Numbered from the stretch's first letter, positions 1 to 7,403 are shown. The stretch: 7,532 nt of DNA from Fusobacterium sp. (GCA_018457305.1 JAGYHM010000057.1:1-7532); one strand, 5' to 3'. Numbers and translations: made by a program. The notes: generated from the letters alone by a model not told the origin.

Positions 1-3000
1 GCGTAGTTTCTTGTGTATCTCCTACTTGTGTTGTTCCATCTTTTTCACTTGCTTTGTAACTTAAGTCTAGTCCATTTTCTAATGTTGTCTTAGTTGTGCT
101 ATTATTCTCAACTAATTTAGTTGCTAATGTATCTTTATTTAAATCAACTTCAAATTTCTTACCTTTTGTTCCATCTGTTCTATCAGCTGCTGGTGTTACT
201 GTTAATCCTAATGCTGTTGCTGTTGCTGTTGCTGTAACATCTTCTACTGATTTTGCATCTTTTGCTAAGTCAGAAACTACTTTTAATTGATCTTCTGTTG
301 CTGCTTGACCTGATACTGGAGTTGATGTTACTGGATCCCATGTTGTATTTGTTAAGCCTTTAACTACTCCTGTTTCTCCATCTAATTCAACTTTTCCTAC
401 TTTTCCTTTTCCAGTAGTTCCATCTAATGTTACTTGTTTAGCTGCATCTGTTCCTAATGTTACTTTATCATTTAATTTGATATCGTAAGTATCTTTACCA
501 TCTACAGTAGTTTTTTTAGCTAATAAGTTTCCATCCGAATTATATGCTGGGTCTACTCCTGCTGCTGTTCCACCATTTACTGTTACTATTGTTCCAGCTT
601 TTTTAAGTTTTTCTCTTATTGCTTCAGATAATGCTACTTTGAATTTTCTATTATCTGTTGTATTAGGATCTGTAACTGCTGGTGTAACATCAATTTCATT
701 TGCTGTTCCCTCTACAACTTCTCTTGATTTTTCTGCTAATGAAGATAAATCAACTGTTTTATCAGCTTCACCATTATTTTGTTTAATAGTTAATGTATTG
801 TTAGCTAAAGTTGCTTCTGTAACTTTTGTATCTTTTAAGCCTGTTACAGTTGCAGTAGTTCCATCTCCATGTGTTAATGTTGCAGTTCCAGTTCCATCAT
901 CAGCATAAGTAGCCGCTCCTGAAGTTACATGCATATCTTTAACATTTACAACATATTCTTTTCCACCAGCTGTATTTATTCCAGTGCTTGTTACACTTTC
1001 TACATTTGCTCCTTTTACTACTGAACTATGTTTAGCTGCACTATTTAATTTAGTTTTTGCTGCATCACTTAAGTCGTATTTAACTTCCCCATTAGCTGCT
1101 ACTGTTGCAACTGTATCAGTTCCATTTTTAAAATCTAATCCTGTACTTAATGGAGTTGATTGTTCATTTGCTCCATTAGCTTTATATTTTAGATTTAATC
1201 CACCTTCTAATGTTGTTTTAGTTGTGCTATTATTCTCAACTAATTTAGTTGCTAATGTATCTTTATTTAAATCAACTTCAAATGCTTTTCCTTTAGTTTC
1301 ATTTGCTGGTCTATCTGCTGCTGCTGATACTGTTAATCCTGCTTCTGTTGCTGCTGTTGTTGCAGTTACTTTTTCTTCTGATTTTGTATCATCTACATAG
1401 TCTTTAACTTTTTTAAGTTGAGCTACGTTTACTGCATCTGTATCTTCTGACCCTGCTGCTACATTTATTATTTGTCTTGTTCTATTATATTGACCATCTG
1501 ATCCTACTGATACTGCTGCCTTTGTTGCTTGCCAAGTTCTATCTGTTGAAGTTGATGCTGCATTAGTTGTAATATCCCAACCTTTACTTCCTTTTGCTCT
1601 ATTTGCTAATGATGCTTGTCCTAAAGCTACTGCTCCATCGTAGTCAGCATTATTTTTTTCAACTTTCGCTAAATGACCTATAGCTACAGATGCTTCAGAA
1701 GTTGCTGCTGCTCCATTACCCATAGCAACTGCGTCTTGTTGTGTTGCTGTAGTATCTTTGCCAATTGCTATTGCATTATTTCCTGTCGCACCATCGTTAT
1801 TAAAGTTTCCGCCACCTGTTGAATTAACACTGAAATAATGATTTTTAGCTTTTTCTGCTACCATATATAATTGAGAACCATTTATAGCATCTGTTGAAGT
1901 TGCAGAAATTTCTCCTGCTGCAACATTTTGTATTCTTCTTTCTTTACCAGCTGACCCCACTGATACTGCTCCGTCTGCTGTTGCTCCTGCAAAACCAGTA
2001 TAAGTTGTTCCAGCTACTGTTGCACTATTTACAGTTCCTTTATTTCCTGCTGTTGTTGTTGTTCCATCAGTTAGAGTTATAGTTTTTTTCTTAATCATAA
2101 TAGGTACTTCTGTTTGTACTATATTTCCTTGTGCATCTTTTGAAAGTACAATTTTAGTAAGAAGTTTTCCATTTCTATCTCTTTTTTGTTCTTCAGCTTC
2201 TGTTACAGTTGAAACTTTATTTTTAGTTCCTACTGCTGCACCTTCTGCTACTGTTGAATGAGTTCCTAAATAAACTGAATTATCTACTTCAGCTTTTACT
2301 TCATTACCCATAACAAAAGCATTTTTAGTTCTTTGAGTTGGATCATCTTTTCCTGCTTCTTTACCTATTATATTATCACTACCCACACCATAAGAACCAT
2401 CAGCATATACTTTATTTTGAACTCCTAAAGAGCCTGCTTTATCTCCATAAATTTCACTTCCAGTTCCAACAGTTGCAGAGTGATTTCCTTTAACATAAGC
2501 TTCTTTACCTATAGCTATAGAATCAAGCCCATATTTTTCTGTTGTAAGACCATCCACTACTTCACTATCTACTTCAGCCTTATACCCAATAGCTATTGAG
2601 TTCATACCTTTTGCTAGATTATTTTCGTAGTTTGATCCTAAAATTGCTTTTCTTTCAGGAGCTGTTAAAACTTCTTTTTTATCTCCAGCTAAACGAGTAA
2701 CTGACTCTGTCTTAAATTTATTTACATTATCTATTTTATCTTTTGCAATCAATAAATCTCTTATCAATACATTCTTTTGATCATCAGTGATTTGAGTATT
2801 TTTAATTGCAGCTATTCTTTCATCTAATTTTGCTTTTAATGCTGCTGCATCATTATATGAACCAGTTAAGTTAATATCAGTTGAACCTTCATACTTAGTG
2901 TTAGCAACGGCTTGTCTAGCAAGATTGTTCATTTCACTGTTAAGACTTCCTTCATATTCAGCAACAATTGCATCGATAACTTGAGTTTTATCTATAATTT

Positions 3001-5752
3001 CTCTGTCAGTATAAATATTTTCAACTTTAACACGAATTGCATCTTCTTCTTTTGCTCTATCAAGCATTCTTATAACTTCACGATATTCTTCTGGAGTTAA
3101 TTCATTTGCCTCAGTAGAAGCATCAGCTGTTACAGTTGTTCCAGTTTCATCTATCATTCCAGTTGCAGGTGTTTTATAACGCTTAAACTGCATTCCATTT
3201 ACTATTTCATCACCTAATGCTTTCAACGCTTTCGCTTTATCTGTTCCTGCTTTTTTAATTGCATTAGTTTCTAATTCGTTAACCTTGTCTACTAAACTTT
3301 GTATAGCATTGGTATCAATTTGTTCTCCAGCTTTTTTTCTTGCTTCAATACTTAATAATTGGAATTTAAGCCCAACATATTCTTTATATGCATTCTTTTC
3401 ATCAATGTAATTTAATACTTTTTGAGCATCTCCACCATCAACATAGTTTACTGAAACATAAGAAATTTTTCTTTTTTCTTTAGCTGAATCTGCCATGTCC
3501 ATTCTATCTTCTAAAGTTTTTAACTGTGCAACGTTAACTGCATCTGTTGCCAAACGACCAGAAGCCAAGTTTACAATACGACGCTCTTGTCCTTTTGCAC
3601 CAACAGATAAAATACCTGTGTTTTTATTTGCAGGGATTGAGAACGCCCCTCTTGCAACCCAACCTGGTTTATCTAATTCATCTGTGTCATAATCTGTAAG
3701 TGAATGAGATCCTAACGACATTGAATTTTTAAGAGTTGATTTTGCTTTATATCCAATAGCCATTGATTGTTCAGCATCTGTTTTAGCTCCTGTACCTAAT
3801 GCCATTGAATCTTTTTGTAACGACGCTGCCCCAACACCTATAGCTAGTGAGTTTCTTGCTTTACCATCAACATAAGCCATAGACCCAACTGCTAATGAGT
3901 TTGACCCCGCTGCAAATGATGCTGACCCTATACCAACTGCATTATCTCCACTTGCCACAACATGGTAACCAACACCTACTGCTCCTTTATTAGCTCTTTC
4001 TTTAGTATGTTTATATTTTGCTTCTTGTTCTGCAACAGTTCCCTCTGGCATATCTGCTGTTGCATTATCATTTAAAATTCTTTCATAAAGTGGTTTATAG
4101 TCTGTAACTGTATTTCCATCTTGATCTTTATATATAATGCTTCCATCAGCTTGAATTTCTTTAGTCAATACCAATTTTTTCTCTGCATCAGTGCTAACAT
4201 AATCATTTTTAACTTTTTTACTAACAAATACAGGATTCCCTTGTGAATCAACAACTGCTTTTAAATCAAATTCAATAATTTCATTTCCATCTTCATCATA
4301 AGCTATATGTTGAGCAGCTTTAGTTTCTTTTATTTGTTCGTTTCCTGAATTAAACTTTACTTCGTCATCTTTTTGATAATGACCCACAACATTTGTTTTG
4401 TGTTCATCTACAAGATTTTTAAGTCTTTTATCTGGGTCAATATCTCTTCTTTCAATCATATATTTATAGTATGTTGAATAATCTTTGTAATTTTGATCTT
4501 CTATGGCAGCATTGGCAGAAACTCCTTCTCCAATAGCTATTGAACCTTCTCCAACCGCTTTAGCTTCGTTACCAAAAGCATTTGACCCAACTTTAGTTGA
4601 TTCTGCTTTATTACCTACTGCTAATGTATTTGTTGCAAAAGCTCTTGATTCTTTACCTATCGCTGTTGCGCCAACTGCGTCAGAGTCAACATAAGTATGA
4701 ATACCCATAGCAGTTGAATCTTCTGCTAAGGCAAACGAAAGTGTCCCTATCGCTGTTGACCCTTCTTTAGCTGCAACTGTTCTTGAACCCATAGCAATAG
4801 CTGCATCTCCACCTGCATATGTTGGAGAGTAAATAGTTGCACTTCTAATTAGGTATTTGTTTTTAAATTGACCAGAACCATCATAACCCAAAGCCCCATT
4901 CATGAACTTTCCTTTTTTATCTATGACCGCTTGATCTGTAACTTCGCTTTCCAAATCCCCAGCTAACCATTTTTCACTTAACTTTGTCCAAGTAGCGTTA
5001 GAGCCTTTTTTTCTAAATACTATGTTTTTTCCGTTATCAATATAATCAAATTCCCATTTCTCATAATCTATATCTTTATTGTCAGAAAAAGTTTCTACAA
5101 TTGTTTTAATCGGTAATCTATCTTTACCTAATCTAATATTATCTTTTAAGTCATCAGATCCAATAGCAATAGTTGCATATTCCGCTGCTACAACATCCCC
5201 ACCTAAAGCTACTGATTGTTTTCCACGAGCTTGTGCCATATTTCCAACAGCAGTTGCTTGACCCTGCATAGCAAGTGATTTTGCACCAACAGCTATTGCT
5301 CCACGATAATCAATATCGCTAGAATCTACATCAGTATTTGGACCTGTTTTAGCTAAATAACCTAAAGCTACTGAATTTAGGGCATATGCTTGTGCACCTT
5401 TGGCTATCGCTACCGAATGCTGACCATTAGCATGTGATTGCATACCAACCGCTACTGCTCCATAACCAGTTGAAACATCATCTCCTGACCAACCTTTTCC
5501 AATAGCTATCGAATCATTACTAAGTCCTTGGTCTTTAGCTTTCACTCCATTTTCATCGTTCGCATCTGCATCTGCACCTCTTGTAATATCTTTTACATCT
5601 CCTGCTCCATTTATAACTAATGCTCCTGCATAAGCAACTCCCGAGCTTAAAAGACCAGAAATCATAAATGCAACTAACATAGCTTGGCTAAACGAAATCT
5701 TCCTCTTAATAATCCTTTTTAAATAACTTTCATTTTCTTTTAGATTTTTCAT
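1..5752 (-). CDS. Trimeric autotransporter adhesin (YadA/Hia type), N-terminal 1917 residues, 3' end outside window
   Basis: This frame encodes the exported part of a type Vc secreted surface adhesin. Such proteins form homotrimers held in the outer membrane by a C-terminal beta-barrel, which here lies off the left edge. It starts at ATG 5752, five bases after GGAGG, and reads to position 2 with no stop. Residues 1-42 are a signal peptide. YadA-type head repeats of the form S-[IV]-A-[IL]-G occur near 81-200, 316-416, 588-720, 1045-1180 and 1301-1420. Neck motifs (RRIVN, then [10 protein letters not shown] or [10 protein letters not shown]) occur near 721-753, 1266-1300 and 1421-1452. A beta-rich stalk follows, with a Hia-like NTTWDP segment at about Trp1805 and the motif ATEDQLK. 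Non-head inserts occupy about 201-315 and 417-587, and a helical segment about 754-1044. I noticed no cysteine. Class assignment is firm; ligand and exact family member cannot be told. Confidence 0.95.
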   Translation of the reverse strand, partial: MKNLKENESYLKRIIKRKISFSQAMLVAFMISGLLSSGVAYAGALVINGAGDVKDITRGADADANDENGVKAKDQGLSNDSIAIGKGWSGDDVSTGYGAVAVGMQSHANGQHSVAIAKGAQAYALNSVALGYLAKTGPNTDVDSSDIDYRGAIAVGAKSLAMQGQATAVGNMAQARGKQSVALGGDVVAAEYATIAIGSDDLKDNIRLGKDRLPIKTIVETFSDNKDIDYEKWEFDYIDNGKNIVFRKKGSNATWTKLSEKWLAGDLESEVTDQAVIDKKGKFMNGALGYDGSGQFKNKYLIRSATIYSPTYAGGDAAIAMGSRTVAAKEGSTAIGTLSFALAEDSTAMGIHTYVDSDAVGATAIGKESRAFATNTLAVGNKAESTKVGSNAFGNEAKAVGEGSIAIGEGVSANAAIEDQNYKDYSTYYKYMIERRDIDPDKRLKNLVDEHKTNVVGHYQKDDEVKFNSGNEQIKETKAAQHIAYDEDGNEIIEFDLKAVVDSQGNPVFVSKKVKNDYVSTDAEKKLVLTKEIQADGSIIYKDQDGNTVTDYKPLYERILNDNATADMPEGTVAEQEAKYKHTKERANKGAVGVGYHVVASGDNAVGIGSASFAAGSNSLAVGSMAYVDGKARNSLAIGVGAASLQKDSMALGTGAKTDAEQSMAIGYKAKSTLKNSMSLGSHSLTDYDTDELDKPGWVARGAFSIPANKNTGILSVGAKGQERRIVNLASGRLATDAVNVAQLKTLEDRMDMADSAKEKRKISYVSVNYVDGGDAQKVLNYIDEKNAYKEYVGLKFQLLSIEARKKAGEQIDTNAIQSLVDKVNELETNAIKKAGTDKAKALKALGDEIVNGMQFKRYKTPATGMIDETGTTVTADASTEANELTPEEYREVIRMLDRAKEEDAIRVKVENIYTDREIIDKTQVIDAIVAEYEGSLNSEMNNLARQAVANTKYEGSTDINLTGSYNDAAALKAKLDERIAAIKNTQITDDQKNVLIRDLLIAKDKIDNVNKFKTESVTRLAGDKKEVLTAPERKAILGSNYENNLAKGMNSIAIGYKAEVDSEVVDGLTTEKYGLDSIAIGKEAYVKGNHSATVGTGSEIYGDKAGSLGVQNKVYADGSYGVGSDNIIGKEAGKDDPTQRTKNAFVMGNEVKAEVDNSVYLGTHSTVAEGAAVGTKNKVSTVTEAEEQKRDRNGKLLTKIVLSKDAQGNIVQTEVPIMIKKKTITLTDGTTTTAGNKGTVNSATVAGTTYTGFAGATADGAVSVGSAGKERRIQNVAAGEISATSTDAINGSQLYMVAEKAKNHYFSVNSTGGGNFNNDGATGNNAIAIGKDTTATQQDAVAMGNGAAATSEASVAIGHLAKVEKNNADYDGAVALGQASLANRAKGSKGWDITTNAASTSTDRTWQATKAAVSVGSDGQYNRTRQIINVAAGSEDTDAVNVAQLKKVKDYVDDTKSEEKVTATTAATEAGLTVSAAADRPANETKGKAFEVDLNKDTLATKLVENNSTTKTTLEGGLNLKYKANGANEQSTPLSTGLDFKNGTDTVATVAANGEVKYDLSDAAKTKLNSAAKHSSVVKGANVESVTSTGINTAGGKEYVVNVKDMHVTSGAATYADDGTGTATLTHGDGTTATVTGLKDTKVTEATLANNTLTIKQNNGEADKTVDLSSLAEKSREVVEGTANEIDVTPAVTDPNTTDNRKFKVALSEAIREKLKKAGTIVTVNGGTAAGVDPAYNSDGNLLAKKTTVDGKDTYDIKLNDKVTLGTDAAKQVTLDGTTGKGKVGKVELDGETGVVKGLTNTTWDPVTSTPVSGQAATEDQLKVVSDLAKDAKSVEDVTATATATALGLTVTPAADRTDGTKGKKFEVDLNKDTLATKLVENNSTTKTTLENGLDLSYKASEKDGTTQVGDTQETT
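77..155. repeat. Direct repeat in the adhesin stalk, copy nearer the C-terminus
   Basis: This 79-bp stretch is repeated at 1205-1283 with one mismatch that I could find (position 89 against 1217). The copies are 1128 bp apart, exactly 376 codons, so the repeat is in frame. It encodes the segment from [13 protein letters not shown] through [12 protein letters not shown]. It marks the start of a second copy of the stalk module, whose remainder lies beyond the left edge. Confidence 0.9.
1205..1283. repeat. Direct repeat in the adhesin stalk, copy nearer the N-terminus
   Basis: This is the partner of 77-155, near-identical at DNA level. The surrounding protein is also similar (VTAT...GLTV...AADR before it, then a Leu/Tyr-Lys stretch), but its DNA has diverged more. 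The identical core therefore suggests recent gene conversion or strong constraint on this part of the module. Confidence 0.9.
5627..5752 (-). other. Signal peptide of the adhesin, with a long charged N-region
   Basis: Residues 1-42 have a long N-region rich in Lys and Arg (about 22 residues, including KRIIKRK), then a hydrophobic core around [12 protein letters not shown], then a likely signal peptidase I site after V-A-Y-A. A long charged N-region recalls the extended signal peptides of many large autotransporters, thought to slow Sec export. The cleavage site is read by eye. Confidence 0.85.
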
Positions 5753-5757
5753 AAATA

Positions 5758-5762
5758 CCTCC
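5758..5762 (-). promoter_or_regulatory. Ribosome binding site of the adhesin
   Basis: On the minus strand GGAGG stands five bases before the ATG at 5752. This supports that start over the later in-frame ATGs at residues 25 and 30, which would cut off the charged N-region of the signal peptide. Confidence 0.85.
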
Positions 5763-5764
5763 AC

Positions 5765-5783
5765 AGTTAGTTAAACACTAACT
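5765..5783 (-). promoter_or_regulatory. Leader hairpin next to the adhesin ribosome binding site
   Basis: A perfect 7-bp inverted repeat (AGTTAGT and ACTAACT, loop of five bases) ends two bases before the GGAGG. In the mRNA it would form a small hairpin pressed against the ribosome binding site. It has no U tract and so is not a terminator. It could protect the 5' end, tune translation, or be a protein-binding palindrome in DNA. Confidence 0.5.
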
Positions 5784-5954
5784 TTTATTTAAAAATTTTT
5801 TTATATTTTTAAATTTTGTTTTCTTAAAATTTTCTGTTTTTTTAACTTTTTTCACTTTTTTATACACTCATACAGTCAATTTCTTTCTTTAAATTACCTC
5901 CTTTTCCAAAAACTATTTCTTCAATTTTTCTCTTAACTATCAATGTAAAAACTA

Positions 5955-5966
5955 CCCCCCCCCCCC
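5955..5966. repeat. Homopolymer run of 12 C (12 G in the adhesin sense)
   Basis: Twelve consecutive C stand in a region otherwise nearly all A and T, 188 bp before the adhesin start codon. Runs of this length slip during replication and commonly act as phase-variation switches. Poly-G tracts upstream of the Moraxella uspA1 adhesin gene are a known parallel. No ATG was found upstream that would place the tract in a short reading frame, so any switch is more likely to act on transcription or the leader than on reading frame. Confidence 0.9.
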
Positions 5967-5986
5967 GAATTTTTTTTACTAAATTT

Positions 5987-6004
5987 CTTTCAAGACTTTG
6001 AAAG
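5987..6004. promoter_or_regulatory. 7-bp palindrome upstream of the adhesin, possible operator
   Basis: CTTTCAA and TTGAAAG flank a 4-base centre (GACT), 20 bp upstream of the G tract in the sense of the adhesin. A two-fold symmetric site of this size could bind a dimeric regulator, or form a leader hairpin if transcribed. The first GAAAGTTTT copy overlaps its edge. Confidence 0.4.
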
Positions 6005-6061
6005 TTTTCGGTCGAGTTGTGATAGTTTTAGAAAGTTTTTGTTTTCTATATATTATATAAA

Positions 6062-6090
6062 ATGATACTATACTTTATATATTTTGTAAA
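6062..6090 (-). promoter_or_regulatory. Candidate promoter of the adhesin
   Basis: On the minus strand TTTACA (6085-6090) is followed after 17 bases by TATCAT (6062-6067). If used, transcription would start near 6055, giving a leader of about 300 nt that includes the phased repeats, the palindrome, the G tract and the hairpin. The region is so AT-rich that chance matches are common. A weaker proximal alternative is TATAAA at 5859-5864, which lacks a well-placed -35 box. Confidence 0.35.
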
Positions 6091-6198
6091 GGTTTTTTTC
6101 TACTGTCTTGTATTTTTAACTGAATTATTTTTTGATTTTTTCTTTCATAATTTTTTATATTTTTTAAATTTTTATTTATTCTCTATTATATAGGGGAG

Positions 6199-6208
6199 TA
6201 GTGAGGGA
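6199..6208 (+). repeat. Inverted 10-bp repeat TAGTGAGGGA, adhesin-side copy
   Basis: The same ten bases occur in opposite orientation at 6870-6879, so the pair brackets the regulator gene. GC-rich words of this length stand out here because the surroundings are nearly all A/T. This copy lies about 110 bp upstream of the candidate adhesin promoter. Confidence 0.5.
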
Positions 6209-6337
6209 TTTCTTTAATTTTTTTTATTTTTTGATTTTTTTATTATATAAATTTTATATTTTTATTATATATAATTTATATTTTTTTACTATATTTTTAT
6301 TACACCATTATTATTTTTTTTGTTATATTTTTATCTC

Positions 6338-6850
6338 TTATTCATTCCCACCTCCTAATTTATCTCTTAAAAAAGGTAGTAAAGACCTAGTTAAAATTAT
6401 TCTTCTCTTGCATAAGCTATATTCAATAATTTCTCCCTCGTCTAAAATTTCATACCAAATTGTCTTGCTCACTCCAAAAAAATCTACAAGTTTTTTTACT
6501 GAAGTAAATTCTCCTAATTGATCTATCAGCATGCTTTCTATATATCTTTCGTAATCATTTTTAGGTAGCATATTGAAAAAAATGTTGCTGTATTTTTCTG
6601 TTTGCGACAAAATACTTTCAACAAAAATATCATTTTTTGAAAAATCTAAGTTGTCTAAAAAATCTGCCACATAGTATTCTGCTCTATGGTATTTTTGTTT
6701 TTTCCTGATTTTTTCATTTTTCACAATTGCATAAACATAAGATAAACTTATTCCAAAAATTTCACTAATCCTATTTGCAGTAGCATATTCTCCAGTAATT
6801 TCTATTATTTTTTCTTTGAAAACGCTATTTTTAAATACTTGACTTTTCAT
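6338..6850 (-). CDS. Probable DNA-binding regulator with two excisionase/MerR-like helix-turn-helix domains
   Basis: The 170-residue product starts at ATG 6850, four bases after AAGGAGG. The frame extends to a GTG at 6877, but that codon has only a weak AGAG before it and lies about at the predicted transcription start, so the ATG is preferred. Residues about 115-165 resemble the excisionase family helix-turn-helix (SVKKLVDFFGVSKTIWYEIL, then a basic wing with CKRR, then SLLPFLRDK). Residues about 22-68 show a similar pattern (ANRISEIFGISLSYVYAIV, then KYHRAEYYVADFLDNL). The protein thus looks like two related DNA-binding modules joined by a roughly 45-residue linker. No effector or catalytic domain is seen. 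It lies just upstream of the adhesin on the same strand, which suggests, without proving, that it controls it. The exact family was assigned by eye only. Confidence 0.85.
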   Translation of the reverse strand: MKSQVFKNSVFKEKIIEITGEYATANRISEIFGISLSYVYAIVKNEKIRKKQKYHRAEYYVADFLDNLDFSKNDIFVESILSQTEKYSNIFFNMLPKNDYERYIESMLIDQLGEFTSVKKLVDFFGVSKTIWYEILDEGEIIEYSLCKRRIILTRSLLPFLRDKLGGGNE

Positions 6851-6854
6851 TTCT

Positions 6855-6861
6855 CCTCCTT
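6855..6861 (-). promoter_or_regulatory. Ribosome binding site of the regulator
   Basis: AAGGAGG on the minus strand, four bases before ATG 6850, decides the start in favour of the shorter 170-residue product over the in-frame GTG at 6877. Confidence 0.8.
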
Positions 6862-6869
6862 CTATTTTG

Positions 6870-6879
6870 TCCCTCACTA
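6870..6879 (-). repeat. Inverted 10-bp repeat TAGTGAGGGA, regulator-promoter copy
   Basis: This copy sits at the expected transcription start of the regulator, just upstream of its ribosome binding site. That is a sensible place for an autoregulatory operator. Together with 6199-6208 it may mark sites bound by the same protein. Confidence 0.5.
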
Positions 6880-6884
6880 TCTCT

Positions 6885-6912
6885 TTATTAAAATATCAAT
6901 TTCCCTTGACAA
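6885..6912 (-). promoter_or_regulatory. Candidate promoter of the regulator
   Basis: On the minus strand TTGTCA (6907-6912) is followed after 16 bases by TAATAA (6885-6890), predicting a start near 6878 and a leader of about 28 nt. Its -35 box overlaps that of the plus-strand promoter, since TTGACAA reads as TTGTCAA on the other strand. Confidence 0.4.
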
Positions 6913-6934
6913 AGCAAGTAAAATAATGTATCTT
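6906..6934 (+). promoter_or_regulatory. Promoter of the small two-gene unit
   Basis: A perfect TTGACA (6906-6911), a 17-base spacer and TATCTT (6929-6934) form a good sigma-70 type promoter. It would start near 6941, about 40 nt before the first small gene. It overlaps the divergent regulator promoter at the -35 box. Confidence 0.6.
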
Positions 6935-6981
6935 CTAATTAGTAAAATATATTAAAATAATTTTTTGTAAGGAGGATGATT

Positions 6982-7137
6982 ATGCAAGATTTTGCTAAAT
7001 TTTTAGAAGAAAATAAAAAAAATATCATAAAATTAGCAAAAAAAAATGCTAAATATGATAAAAACGGTTCTCCTATGTTATCAAAAAAAGAAGTTGAAGA
7101 AGATAAATGTTGGGATGAAGTTTATAAAGAAATATAA
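6982..7137 (+). CDS. Small acidic/basic protein of unknown function, 51 residues
   Basis: The frame starts at ATG 6982, six bases after AAGGAGG (6969-6975). An in-frame ATG at 6976 touches the ribosome binding site and is too close to use. The product is Lys/Glu-rich: a probable N-terminal helix (DFAKFLEENKKNIIKLAKK), a short turn with YDKNGSP, then SKKEVEEDKCWDEVYKEI. The pattern Y-D-x-x-G followed by S-K and a Trp-Asp-Glu tail faintly recalls short antitoxin-like proteins, but this is recall without a search. No membrane segment or signal peptide is present. It has its own promoter and precedes a second tiny gene. The same frame continues open for 28 codons past its TAA (7135-7137), which may mean the gene is truncated. 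Confidence 0.75.
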   Translation: MQDFAKFLEENKKNIIKLAKKNAKYDKNGSPMLSKKEVEEDKCWDEVYKEI

Positions 7138-7224
7138 TATTTACATATTGATGATTTAAATTTAATTGAAACAAGTTTTTTAGAATATTATTTTAATTCT
7201 GAAAAGTTTTATGAAGGTGTGTAA
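7138..7224 (+). pseudogene. In-frame coding-like extension after the first small gene's stop
   Basis: Directly after the TAA at 7135-7137 the same frame stays open for 28 codons up to TAA 7222-7224. It would read YLHIDDLNLIETSFLEYYF and nine more residues. It has no start codon or ribosome binding site of its own. The residue mix looks like an ordinary amphipathic protein tail and not random AT-rich translation. It may be the lost C-terminus of an originally roughly 80-residue protein, or simply a spacer. An open run of this length by chance is not rare enough to decide. Confidence 0.35.
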
Positions 7225-7226
7225 TT

Positions 7227-7403
7227 ATGATGTTAGAAGATTTTGGAAAAATGGTAGAACCTATGCCTAAAAATGCACCATGTTATAATTTAAGAGCTAT
7301 TATTAAATACTGTGATGAAAAAAATATATCAACTGAAGATTTAACAAAAAAAGAATTAAAACAATTTGAACTTCCACCTGAAAAAGTTCCAGTTAATCTT
7401 TAA
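7227..7403 (+). CDS. Small protein of unknown function, 58 residues
   Basis: The frame begins at ATG 7227 or the adjacent ATG 7230 and ends at TAA 7401-7403. A modest ribosome binding site, AAGGTG (7214-7219), lies seven bases upstream, inside the open extension of the previous gene. The product has an acidic start (MLEDFGKMVEPMPKNAP), a helical middle around YNLRAIIKYCDEKN, and a second segment around STEDLTKKELKQFELPP. The LT-x-x-E-L pattern suggests a short helical fold. There is no signal peptide, membrane segment or clear helix-turn-helix. It is 89 bases downstream of the 51-residue gene and shares its promoter and terminator, so the two probably work together. I do not recognise the family. 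A small toxin-antitoxin or mobile-element accessory pair is one possibility. Confidence 0.75.
   Translation: MMLEDFGKMVEPMPKNAPCYNLRAIIKYCDEKNISTEDLTKKELKQFELPPEKVPVNL

Larger units (their letters stand above)
5753..6337 (-). promoter_or_regulatory. Long non-coding control region between regulator and adhesin
   Basis: This 585-bp gap separates the stop codon of the upstream regulator from the adhesin start. No convincing gene lies in it on either strand. From the adhesin outward it holds a ribosome binding site, a leader hairpin, an orphan Shine-Dalgarno, a 12-base C run, a 7-bp palindrome, phased GAAAGTTTT-like copies, and a candidate promoter. From about 6209 to 6337 there is an almost pure A/T stretch in which I see no signal. 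No intrinsic terminator was found after the regulator, so some read-through into the adhesin is possible. Confidence 0.7.

Noticed and set aside
96..5261. Several plus-strand frames of 60-138 codons within the adhesin region
   Set aside because: They lie opposite the continuous adhesin frame. Their Ser/Val/Ala-rich products are the complement of its repeated Gly, Ala, Thr and Asp codons, and they have no suitable ribosome binding sites.
5859..5879. TTGACT followed by TATAAA as a proximal adhesin promoter
   Set aside because: The boxes are only nine bases apart, far from the usual 16-18.
6062..6193. Plus-strand frame of 43 codons from ATG 6062, hydrophobic
   Set aside because: No ribosome binding site, and the product is almost only Phe, Leu, Ile and Tyr as expected from T-rich non-coding DNA.
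6209..6337. A/T repeats as an origin or iteron array
   Set aside because: The stretch is low-complexity A/T with no repeated unit, no DnaA-like boxes recognised, and no replication gene nearby.
6201..6521. Plus-strand frame of 106 codons from GTG 6201
   Set aside because: The first part is low-complexity Phe/Tyr/Ile from T-rich DNA, and the last part is antisense to the regulator, whose own frame is better supported.
6851..6877. GTG at 6877 as start of the regulator
   Set aside because: It has no good ribosome binding site and lies at the predicted transcription start; ATG 6850 follows AAGGAGG.
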